A stretch of DNA of 64,000 bases from Zelopaecilomyces penicillatus (taxonomy: Eukaryota; Ascomycota; Sordariomycetes; Hypocreales; Pseudodiploosporaceae), in contig VCCP01000002.1 of NCBI GenBank assembly GCA_005765155.1, forward strand, positions 5,456,001 to 5,520,000, in the 5' to 3' direction. Each line of letters starts with the position of its first letter. The first letter of the stretch is position 1. Below are positions 24,973 through 36,020 of the stretch, piece after piece. The position numbers and the translations under genes are program-made. The notes beneath the pieces were generated by a model. That model saw nothing but the letters and a program-made list of their open reading frames with translations. It made no database searches and was not told where the DNA came from.

Positions 24973-27900
24973 TTAACTGACAGCCACCTTATTATGGTCA
25001 CACAAGACTACAGTCTCCGTTCCATTCGTATCCTTCTCCATCTGCCTCGTCTGTTGTGACTTCTCAAGAGCCCCCAAAATATGACACACCGGTTTATTCC
25101 AATTATCCGGCGCTGTAAGCCATCGGATCGCCACCTCAAGGTCGTCAACAAACTCAGCAGTCTCTTTCCGGGAGAAGTTGGCGACATCCCACCGCATCGA
25201 GAATATATACGTTGTTGCTGTGGGTCCGCCGAGGCCGCACACAATGACTAGACCTGCCGCGCATCGGATGGCTAATTGAGAGACCTGCAGTCGCTCATAC
25301 TCACCCAAGAACCCGGGCACCCAGGTGAGAAAATGGGAGCGGTGCACGTCCACCATGATATCCGCAGCTCCGTTGCCCTCAGCTGCTAGGTCGGCGAGAA
25401 TACGGCGAAGGGGAGCGTGTGCATGTTTGGTCAACTCTAGCTGCTCTGCTTGTAATCGGCGGAGAAGGCAGATTGCTGGCTCGCCACGCGGAACTTCAAT
25501 CATGTTGCAAACACCTTGCATTGTCGGCCCGTTGACATCAGACGACTCTATCACTGTGGGATTCAATGCCTTTACGCTTTCCGGTATAAAGGGGAATGGG
25601 CCACGCCCGGCCTCCATGTTGTTGAAAAGAGCATGGCTGTGTCCCGTCCGACTGACGTTTACAAGTGCTATAGCGGCCTTGAGGACCGTAGATGCGGTAA
25701 TACCAGGATTTGCCTTTTTGAGAAGTAGCAAATCAGGAGCATCGAACATAGTGTCGTACCCATCTGGATTCTCGTTGCTATGTTTTCGAGGCAGGGGCGC
25801 GGGGGGATAAAGAGCTTTTCGGTGTAGATGAAGATTAGATAGACGGTTTACGTGGTAACGAACTGACGCAGATGCCTCTGGTGAATTGCGTAGAGTATGG
25901 AAACTCTCAGCCCAAGCCTTGAAGCTGACATGCGGACGCAGATCCTTTGACGGAGTCATCAGTGACTGGTCGATGTCCTCGAAGAAGAGTCGAACAGATG
26001 AGGCGTCGTGGACAATGTGATGTACTACAAAAGTAGCCATAATGTCAGTAAGAGTTTGGATTTTCCCTTGTTAAAGCTTTTCCACTTTCACTTACAATAC
26101 ATTACTACTGCAGCAGAATTTGTCTCTTTGACATGCATGACGAGGCAGCGGAACAAGGGGCCAGGGGCTTTGGCATGCTCAAGATGCGGATACTGTATCG
26201 CAAACTGTTGAACATCGGCTGTCGTTTCCAGTGGCTCTCCGTCCAAAATACAAATATCCCACAGCTTTGAACTAGGCTTCAACGTCACGTAGTGAGTATC
26301 TTGGGATTGGTCCGACACATAAAGTGAGGTGAGAATCGGATTGTTAGTAAGGGCTCTTTTGAGAGCCTGACGCAAATCCTGCTGGGAATCAGCTTGAGAG
26401 CACACCAGATGAAATATATAAAAAAACACAATGTTTAACGTACCTGAACACTCGACGTTTTGGTAATGAGCGCAATAGCAAAATTCCAAGTGTTGATTAT
26501 CCCTGATTCCACAAGCATCTGCATATAATCGTGAGCTGGAAACATAGCGGCGACCTCATTGAAACCGCCGTCAAGGCCGCTTGATTGCACCGCTTTGGAA
26601 ACGTCTCCCTTCATTTTCATTGCTTGATCAACACCCCCAAGCATAATACTCATCTCATCTATCGTTGGGCCACTAGTAGATGACACCAAATCGGGTTTAT
26701 TTGGATTAGAACCTGCTTTGACGTCCTTAAGCATATCACGCAGACAAATGATCTGAGACGCAATAGTCGGATGCTCAGCCATCTCTTTCATTGTTAGCGA
26801 GAGCCCAAGATCTTTGCGCACAAAGCTCCTGACCCTCATGGTAGCAATACTGTCCGAGAAGCTAGAAGTAGGCACGTCTAGATTGAGGTTGTCGACAGGA
26901 ATTCCTGTGGACCTATAATATGCATTTAGAATGCTTTGCTTTACCGAGAGGGTAAGGACGGTGGCGGCAGCGCTTTCGGAGCTATCGTGACTCTGTTTCT
27001 TGAAGCTTTCCACTAGTGATGCCAGACGAGATTTCTGGACTTTTCCAGAAACAGTTTTGGGGAAATCATCAAGGCCTAGTTCGCGAAGAGAGATGATTTC
27101 GACAGGGACATATATAGCGCCCATCTCGCGCAAAACGACTTGGTGAATATCCATCAGGTTGGCTTTGGTTGTGTTATCAACAATGATGACAGGCACTTGT
27201 CCAGCAAGCGTATCGGCAACTCCGACTACTTGTGTCTGTTCAGGAGTCGTATTAGCACAGCCGTGATTCTTTTTTAAAAGAAAACGACGCAACTTACCTG
27301 AATATTCAAGAACCTGCTGATGGTGGCCTCAATTGCTGCTGGAGAAATATTCTCACTACCTCGTGTGATGATATCCTTGTATCTCCCTGAAATAGAAACA
27401 TGTTTGTCTTCAAACATAACAGCCTGATCACCTGTGATGAACCAGACTATACCATCTATATCGGTGTAAAATTGGTCTTTGCCGACTCCGCCCAGGTACC
27501 CTTTTATCAATCCCGGCCCGGATTGATGGAGCTCGCCCCGTGCCCCAATAGGCAGCAATTCACGGGATGTGGGATCGCAAATACGAATGCGAGCCCCAGG
27601 TGTTGCTGTGCCTGATATTGTCATATTGTCACGAATCAGTTTCTCTGGATTTTCCTGTCGTCCCATCCAAATCGGACTGCCTTCTGTCATGCCAAAGCCT
27701 GTTGATACACCCTTGCTTTTGAGCCGTTCAACCACACTCCGTAGATCACCAGAAGTGATGGAGCTTCCTGCTAAGCAAACGTCAACTAAAGACGAGTGCA
27801 ATGGCGTGGTCCTTTCCTTGAGTACTTCAAGAACGCTATAGAGTGCTGCTGGAACCAATGCCATATGTGTTGAGTTTTCGGTTTCGAGGGCTTTGAGTAT

Positions 27901-28773
27901 CGCTTCGGCATCAAAGGTCCAATTGGGATAGATAATGGCAGCTCCGTTCATCATGAAGTGCAGAACATAGAAATAGCCCATGGCGTGGTTGTTGGGGAGT
28001 ACAGAACAGAAGATATCAGTCTCTGACCTCCCGCCCAAAGATAGGTTTTGGCAGAAAGCATTCAGTGTTGTATTGGTGTGTGGTGCGCCCTTTGGCATCG
28101 AGGTTGTGCCACTAGTGAAGAGGACTGCGAGAACCTCATCTTCGGTTTGGGAGTCAGTAGTTTGGTCGGGTGTCGGATCTATGATATCCGATTCTGACCC
28201 AGCGCACATCAGACTCTCAAACGACGTCCAAGACGAGTCTAGTTGGGGGTCAGACAAGACGACTTTTGCCACTATTGATCCCAAATCGCAGTAAATGCCA
28301 TCCAATCTCTTGGCCGCTATGCTATCCTGAACCACAACAATGGCAACGCCAGCTGTATGGAGCATATGCGAGACCTCATTATCGTTAAGTAAGGAGCGAG
28401 GATTAAGAGGCACAAACACCATGCCAATCTTGTGAGCAGCCCAAAACGCCAGGACGAACTCGATTCCATTGTGTACAAAAGTTGCCAATGCTTTGCCTCG
28501 CACAGCCCCGAGACGGGTAAGACTCTGGGCAAAGCGTTCAACAGCAATGTTCAACTCGGCGTAAGACCACCGAAGATACTCTGCCTTGGAATCACATGGC
28601 GGGCTGATTCCATAGATGGAGGCAGGCTGATGAAGACTGGCAACTGCAAGTCGTGAAGGAAAGGATGCCACCGAGTCATGCAGCCGGTGCCAAACTGGGG
28701 GCTCAACGGGACAAGCACCGCCAGATGCTTCGCTAAGCGCTGGCGTTTGGAGAATGCTATCACCCATGATCAT
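24973..28773 (-). CDS. Single-module nonribosomal peptide synthetase, A-T-C architecture
   Basis: Exons 27298..28773, 26444..27235, 26096..26381 and 24973..26024 (introns 62, 62 and 71 nt) give 1201 residues. The adenylation domain (about 30-590) shows A3 LFTSGTTSMPKG, A5 GFGMTEGSP, A7 FITGD, A8 ISGRYKDIITRGSENISP and A10 FPKTVSGKVQKS with its catalytic Lys. The thiolation domain follows with the phosphopantetheine Ser at about 621 (SFSDSI). The C-terminal condensation domain (about 700-1201) carries HHIVHDA at about 853-859, with both His and the Asp but Ala for the usual final Gly. There is no N-terminal condensation, reductase or thioesterase domain. The enzyme should activate one carboxylic acid and pass it to an amine or alcohol acceptor through the C domain. 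The A domain looks nearer to acyl or aryl acid activators than to amino-acid ones, but this is inference. No tailoring genes adjoin. Confidence 0.9.
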
Positions 28774-29685
28774 TAACTGGGAGGGTAGGTTTTAGTGGTG
28801 ACGTTTTCTTTTTAGTGGCCTACTCTTGAAAAGGACAAAAGAGAAACGTTCCAAGTTAAGGGACATGGCGGAACTTATAAAGCTAAGCCCTGTTAAAGAG
28901 TGTTGCTATGAGTAGGTAGGTACTGTCATACACATCTTGTCCCTTTACGTAGTGCTATTTGCATCCCCTTGGTTTGTGCAAGGAAGGGCCTGTGCCGCAC
29001 CTAGCTTCAAGGTTATTCCCACCCCACACCACCCACCACCAATTCAGGTTGACAGTTGATACTATATTAAATAACAACGTTGCGAACTTGCCGACTTTGC
29101 AATCAACCTTACACCAGTTTTCGTAGCAACTCGTGCAACAGCCGCGCAATAACCTCGCAACAACTCACATTGAAACCGTTACTAGACAGCTGAATAGAGA
29201 CGATTCAACTGGCACTTATTTCCTCTCTTCTATGCCTTTGCACCTGAGATTCAGTGCTGATATGGAGGTGGTGCAGTGGGGGAGGGGGTTCGCTTCGAAG
29301 CTAGGAGTGGCACAGGCTATTGAAGCCAACCTCTAGCCCGAACCCATAACTATAGACGGACTTGGCATTTATTTTTCAAAGTTCGAGCCGTTCGAGCCGT
29401 TTGAGGCGGATGGAGGTGAGTTGTTCATGGGCGGGCCAATCGAGCAACTGCCGAAAGTCATTATCGCTCAGCAGTACGGCTTGTCAGCTGTTTTCATTAG
29501 TGGATGGAAAATGCTAATGCGGCTGAAACCTTGTACCGAAGCGCGCCCCACAAACGGCAAGGCATTGATTGTTGCCTCAGCTTCCATCACATCCACTCCC
29601 TCCCTGCTATCCTTGGCCCTCCCGCTTTCATCTCCTTCATAGTGACGCCAAATCGGGGGTTGATGTGGGAGCCATCCAGACAATC
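28774..29685. other. Divergent promoter interval between NRPS and NLR-like receptor
   Basis: The two genes start head to head 912 bp apart, so they may share control elements. The right half contains an open frame with one stop, listed separately. A short tandem repeat of GTTCGAGCC/GTTTGAGGC type lies at about 29382-29408. Confidence 0.55.
29232..29642 (+). pseudogene. Possible decayed small gene or missed exons, one in-frame stop
   Basis: From an ATG at 29232 a frame reads well for 34 codons (MPLHLRFSADMEVVQWGRG...), meets TAG at 29334-29336, and continues in the same frame for another 101 codons (including ITIDGLGIYFSKFEPFEPFE and GGPIEQLPKVIIAQQYGL) to a stop at 29642. The composition is protein-like on both sides of the stop. 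It could be a recent nonsense copy, a gene with an intron I cannot place, or upstream exons of the receptor starting at 29686. I recognise no family. Confidence 0.3.
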
Positions 29686-32600
29686 ATGGTGATCCATGGC
29701 TTGGAGGTCGTCTGGCTCTCGCAACTGCGACCGCAGCTTAAGTAAGTTGCAGTATCCCGTGCCCCATACATGCGCCAAGTCTGTCTAGCTGCGACATTGT
29801 CTCAGCACTAATTAAACCAAATACTCATGAATTAACACCCTGCGCAGTTTGGTCTTCGTCCATGGATATGGCGGCAATCCGGAATCGACTTGGCACCATG
29901 AGGAGGCAGGCAAGAACTGGATCAAGGATGGGGACTTTGTGTCTCGTCTGAAGAGGCCGGTCCGCATCATGGCCTTTGGTTACAACGGAGACGTTGCCGC
30001 GAATCTGTCCTCCTCCAGCGCTGTATTCCATGCGTCTGATCTCTTGTCGTGTCTGGAGCAGGCTCTGGAAAAGTCAAGTGTACTTGGTCATCCAGCCATG
30101 ACTGTTTTTAAAGCGCCTCATTTCGACTAACACCATTGTTGTAGGACAGCCCGGTCATCTTCGTAGCCCATGGTCTCGGTGGCATTATCGTCAAAAGGGT
30201 CAGTCTGTGTTGCTACTGTGGATTTATGAGATTTTATATTCCTAATTCAAAGTTTTCATGGATTATGCTTATACTCAGGCATCTAGGCGATTCAACTCTG
30301 TTTCACGGTTTCAACTTTCCCAAAGATCAAGGCAACCGTTGCTGGTATTGTCTTCCTCGGCACGCCTCATGTTGCTACCGACTCGGAAGCTTTGCTCCAG
30401 GCTGTCAAGGGAAACGTGGCTGCTTTTGGAGGGCATGATCACACCATCCCAGATGACGAAGCACGGGAGTTTGCTTCGGTGATTAGCCGCATTAATAGTA
30501 CCTTCATTCAATGCAAACCGAATGACATTAAGCTTCTGTCGTTCTGGGAGAAGCAGGCCCTGAAAGTTGATGATTCAAAAGGAGATTTATATGAGATTCA
30601 TGTAAGCCGGCCCGGTTGACTATAAATCATTGTCAAATGTTGAGCTAACGTCTCCAAGGTGGTTCCTCCAAGATGCATGAAGAAAGACCTGGTCGCTAAC
30701 AGGGACGAGATGATGGATTGCGATCATGCCGAGATGTCCCGATTCTCAGGAGCATTTGATGCGAGATTCATGGAGTTTATGGATGTGTTTTCCGATTTTG
30801 CTGCAACGGTGTCGTTGCCGCGAGACACGCCTCTTGTTGCTATCGATCTTCCAGTGTTATTGCCACCTCTGCCTCCTCCACCTCCTCCGCCTCCTCCTCC
30901 TCCACCACCACCACCACGTCCAGCGGCTGGTGGTAAGACCAGTTCCAAGAAGAAGCGGGACCCCAAAAAAGACCGGTCTTACAAGCCCAAGCAATCGGAT
31001 GAAATGTATCGATACTGGCGACGCAAAACGGATACAGAGACCGAAGAGAAGGATTTCCAGCGGTTTCTCCGCTCACTCAAGGGCTGGTCCGAGACCAACT
31101 ACGGAGCCAACATTTATCCTTTGCTAGATACGTGCGAATGGTTCAAACAGGATGATGTCTACAAGGATTGGCTGTCAGACCCGCAATGCGGAACTCTCTT
31201 CTACCTTGGAAGCCCCGGACTGGGCAAATCTCACCTAGCACGATCACTGTTTAAGCATCTGCATGCGGCACAACGACGTGATCTAGTTATGAGCTTTCAC
31301 TGTAGCAGCTTTGAGCACTCGCCTGCAATTTGGGACTATTTTACCTGGAAATTGCTGACTACATGGCCACACTGGTTCATGTACGTGCCACCGCAACATC
31401 GGTGTCGGGACGAGCGAAGCCCTCCTTTAGGAGTCGGTGGTTTCGTTGAGATTTGGACGGCTTTCCGCAGAGCCTGCTCGGAGCGCCAAATATTTTTGAT
31501 AGTCGATGGGCTGGAGCAGGCACCGGCCGGGAGCTTTGAATCCTTCTTCGATGTAATAGAGCAGCTTCGACAGCCAATGTTGGCAGACTTGGTCCCGTCG
31601 CTGGCCGGACAGCCAATGGGTGGTCCAACAAAGATAAAATTGATCATCGTAAGTCGTATCAATGATGTGACGGATGCTGCTTCGGTCACCACATCACGCA
31701 GTGCCGTTGCTGCTGAGGCAGTCGTCAAAGATGTAGCGTTGTATCTGGATAATAAGTTTTCCATCATGGGCAGTGCAAGAGCAACCCCAGATAATGAGGA
31801 GCTAGACAAGGTCAAAGAAGCCATCAAGAACGCGGCAGAAGTGTATTGGCCATACGCCAAATTCGCAATTGACGATGTTGAGAAAGCAGTCACACTAAGG
31901 TCTAGCTTGAAACCATTCTTGGAGAAGGACTACATCCCTACTGGACTTACCCACAGCATTGATTCGCTCATCTTGCCCATCTTACAGTCTGTCAATAACG
32001 ATGACCGATATATCCGCACTGCAATCAATGTGATCATATCAATAGATGTAGAGATCTCAATCTCCATCAGACAGCTAAAAAGCATTCTGGAATGCTTGTA
32101 CGGACACCAAGTCCCTGCAACGACCGAGCTAGCAGAATTGATTCAACGCAGATGTGGTGACTTGTTCTGGATCACGGCGCCCGACGGGATTGTGCTCTCG
32201 GTTCACTCTCTCGTTACTGCCCACTTGAGTAGCTACTTGCCACTGGAGCAGCGGCAAACTAACATGGCCTTTTTCTGTCTCAAATATCTGCTTCAAGATA
32301 AATGGTGTGAACCGCTACCGCTCGAGCGGAATGACACAGAGCGGAATACTAAGTGGATGGCCAAGGAGGCTCCCTTTTACGGGTTTGCAGCTCTGCGGTG
32401 GCCCATTTACCTCCCCAAGCTGGAAGAACTTGATCCGCAACTTGTTTTGTTGCTTCGTACATTCTTGTCTCATGAATGTCCTCAATATCACACTTGGCAT
32501 AAGTGGAGATCGGTATTCCACGCAGATAGGACGGACCTAGAAGAGCCTCCTGCGATATTTCTGCTGCGGGAAGGCTGCATTAATGTGGTCAAACAACTCT

Positions 32601-35600
32601 GGCCAGCTCAACCTCTGCCTGTCAGCAGACCTTCGTTTTTCATGACGGGGCTTGATAGCTTGCGTCAACTTCGGCTTCCAGAAAAATCCCATAATGACAC
32701 GGTTGCTGTACCAGAGTGGCTCTCAATGACGGGTGTTGACGGACAGACTGCCCTCATGGCAGCAGCAATGAGCGCCGATGTCTCTCTCGTCGAGTCCGTC
32801 CTAAAATGGCCAATTGACATCAATGCCCGAGCACATGGGGGCAGAACCGTACTGATGGTCTGCCTCACCTCGCAGAGACTAATGGAGCTTGAAGGACCAG
32901 AGGCAGATGATGTCGCTGCCATCATCTCCTTGCTTCTTGTCTATGGTGCTGACCCTAACATCAGTGACCATCATGGCATCACCCCCCTACATGTAGCCTG
33001 TATGCGTGGCAAGCTCAAGCTCGTCAGGTTGCTTCTTGAATTTGGTGCTTTAATAGATATTGCTGACGCCTGGACTGACACTCCGCTTGAGAAGGCGTAC
33101 AGCAGTGGTAATACCGAGCTTGTCGAGGAGCTCGTGCGGTGTGGCGCCGATCTAGACGTTTGGATGCCAGGAGGGGAACAACCCTTGACAAGGTGTATCT
33201 TTGATGATAATATCGACATGTTTCGCATTTTCTTGCGCTTTGCCAATGTCAATGAACAAACAGTGCTGGGCTTCTCGCCAATACATATTGCGTGCGACTC
33301 GCCGAATCGCCTTGAGTTTCTCCGCCTACTCATCACTCGGCCAGATTTGGATCTCGATGCCATCGCCACCTCATGGCCTGAGATTATCGACCGTCAGGCT
33401 ATGAACGCTCTCTGTTTTGCTCTCCGACACCGCAACTATTCAGCTGTACAGATGTTGCTTCAGGCCGGGGCATCTCCATGTAGCTTCCCTAAACTCGGCG
33501 TCCTTCCCCTCGCCGAGGCAGTTCTAACTAAAGACAAATCAATGGTTGAGCTGTTGCTGGCCTATGGAGCACCAGTGAACGACTTCAATAACCGGTTCTA
33601 TTGTAAAACTGCTCTGGGCTACGCTGCGGATACAGGTGCCGACGACATTGTGCGTTTACTTATAGATCATGGTGCAGATCCCACCGTGGAGGAGGGGTTT
33701 GCAGCCGCCAGCCCATTGCACATTGCTTTGACAGCAAAGATTAATTCGAAAATGGTGCAATATCTGCTGGAAGCCCCTATCCCCGCAAATGTCGACTATA
33801 GTGCCAAAAAAGAAAGACATCCCCTACTATCTGCAGTCAAGCAAGGAGATGCAGACACAGTTAGGCTCATGTTAAATCATGGGGCTGATATTGGAATGTG
33901 GCTCCAGCCCACTGTGAGGCCATCACCGCTTCACATAGCAGCCAAAGCAGGCAGTGTAGACTTGTGCGAAATTATTCTAGAGTACGAGCCAAAGCTTCTC
34001 GATATGCAATTCGAGAAAGGCTTGATGTGTGAATCTCCATTGTTCAAAGCCTGTCAAAATGGTCAAAGCAAGGCAGTTCGGTTTCTGCTGGACAAAGGTG
34101 CCAAGAAGGATATTATCTCATTTCACTACAACGAGTCTATCCTGATAGGAGCATGCGAAAATGGGGACCTGGAGACTGTCAAAGCTGTACTGAGCAGCGC
34201 GCCGGAATTGGTGAATGTACCCACGGACAACGGCTGTACTCCTCTTTTCCTCTCATGCCGGAATGGGGATGTCGAGGCTGTTAGGCTCCTTCTTGAAGCC
34301 GGTGCTAACATAGCTCACAAGAATTGGTATGGATGGACATGTGTCTCTGACCTATTCCGGTCCCTGGATTGCAAACGACAAAAAATGCTAAAACTATTGA
34401 TAAAGCATGGCTTGGATATCAACCAAGTCAACAGCTCTACAGGCCTCAGCGTTTTGGGAGTTGCTATTGCTGAAGGAAGTACACGAGATGTCAAGTGGCT
34501 TCTTGAGCAAGGGGCTGACCCTGTTCGATGCCAGCGTGGTCCTGGACCTGAGGAGTCATGGCGCAACGCTCTTCAAGTTACGAGTCGCACACAGGGAGGG
34601 CAAACGGTGTCCATTATGGAACTACTGCTTGAGCCCCAATGGGGACTACGGGAGCATCTCACTGACAAGGACTGGCAAGGCGCGACGGTGCTGCCAATGA
34701 TGCCGCCCACACGGATGACAACACAACTCGCGGCTCGTCTAATATCAGTATGCGACGAAATTGCTGCTCAAACGGGACAGGATCTATACCCAGCTCTAAT
34801 GCTCCAGCCCGCAATCAACGGCTTATCCTCCCTCGACTATGCGTGCGGTCACTTAGTGGCAACGCCATCTTCAATCGCACAGCTCAACAAAACAATAGTG
34901 GCTCGAGCTGAGATGTTACTCTCTGGCCACCGTTGCCTAATTGAGAATGACGACTTAATTGAGGATATAACAAATTTACTCATTACACGCGGCGGTTTCG
35001 ACCTAGAAGCCACAGTGCTTTTGGATATGATGCTCACCCGACCGCATGTGCGGTGGAATGATGCCGGGTACAGCCAGGGCACGATAGGGATCGCTACATG
35101 TGGCGATTGTGATGCCTTCATTGACGAAGCATATCACTTTTGCAGGTTTTGCCAAACAGTGAGATGCCACAAGTGCCGGGACAATCTGGATGTGCGGGCG
35201 TTGCACAAGCATGTCTGGCTTGATCTTGATCTGAAAGTCGGCGTGGATGTGAATGGGCCAGAAATACAAATGCTGTTGGAGCGGGTGCACGAGGAGCTGA
35301 GTGTAGAAATACTCAACCAGCAACCACCGCCACAGACAGAGTTGGAGAATATGGATAAGGATATTACGAGTAATGAGGAGAGCCAGACCTCTGTCGAAAC
35401 CATCATACCCCAGCCGACGTTTCCACACCAAATCCCAGGCTCTCTAAGTCTCGCCACCCTCCACGCATTCAACTACCTCGCCATCCGCCGTCCTGCATGG
35501 TCCCCATACCTCGCCCTATCCCACCCAACACACGCGCAAATCGCCCCCTGGGAAACCCAACCAGGCTACAGCCGCCGGCGAATGATCATCGAGCGTCGCA

Positions 35601-35857
35601 TAATGCGCCTGGAGATGTCCCCGTGGAGACGCATAACAGAACTAGAACATTTCCAGCAATGGGGGTTGCGAACTGCGTATGCCGATGAAGATGCTACAAG
35701 GAGAGATTTGGTTTGGCAGGATGTAAAGGCAATGTTCAATGAATATGAACGACAATATGTTATAATGACCAAGGAGAATGATGAGGTGAAGGTACGGAGT
35801 TTGGGGAATCGGACTGGAGGTGGTGTGCGGAAAGGGGGTTTGGAAAAGCGACCGTAG
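29686..35857 (+). CDS. NLR-like receptor: alpha/beta hydrolase-like, NACHT, ankyrin repeats, ZZ-like zinc finger
   Basis: Exons 29686..29741, 29848..30079, 30145..30198, 30287..30601 and 30659..35857 give 1951 residues; all four introns (106, 65, 88, 57 nt) keep the frame. Residues 18-215 are an alpha/beta hydrolase-like effector domain (LVFVHGYGGNPESTW, VIFVAHGLGGIIVKR, GIVFLGTPH). The nucleophile position reads His-Gly-Leu-Gly-Gly, so the catalytic Ser is missing. A poly-Pro hinge (about 285-305) and a Lys-rich stretch precede the NACHT domain: Walker A GSPGLGKS at about 402 and Walker B IFLIVDGLEQ at about 495. From about 910 to 1560 run many ankyrin repeats (such as DHHGITPLHVACMRGKLKLV). 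At about 1699-1738 a Cys/His cluster (C-x2-C, C-x2-C, C-x2-C, then His) looks like a ZZ finger. This is the fungal STAND receptor layout linked to non-self recognition and cell death; its role here is inferred. Confidence 0.93.
30865..30926 (+). repeat. CCT/CCA trinucleotide tract coding for poly-proline
   Basis: A run of CCT, CCG and CCA codons inside the receptor gene codes for an almost pure proline stretch between the hydrolase-like and NACHT domains. Mixed codons early and CCA repeats late suggest replication slippage. Its length may vary between strains. Confidence 0.8.
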
Positions 35858-36020
35858 AAGGGCGGCGGTTGTGGGAGTTTTTGGATTTCGGGCGTTTTAT
35901 CTGTTTATCACATGTATTTGATCAACTAATGTTGTTGTTTTTATTTATGTTTTTGGATTTCGATGCCATATCTACATCTATAATGCTTCCCCTCATTTCG
36001 CACTCTTCCATTTCTAGCCT

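Noticed and set aside
30724..30966. Minus-strand frame with a long poly-Gly run
   Set aside because: It is the complement of the proline codon repeat of the receptor gene.
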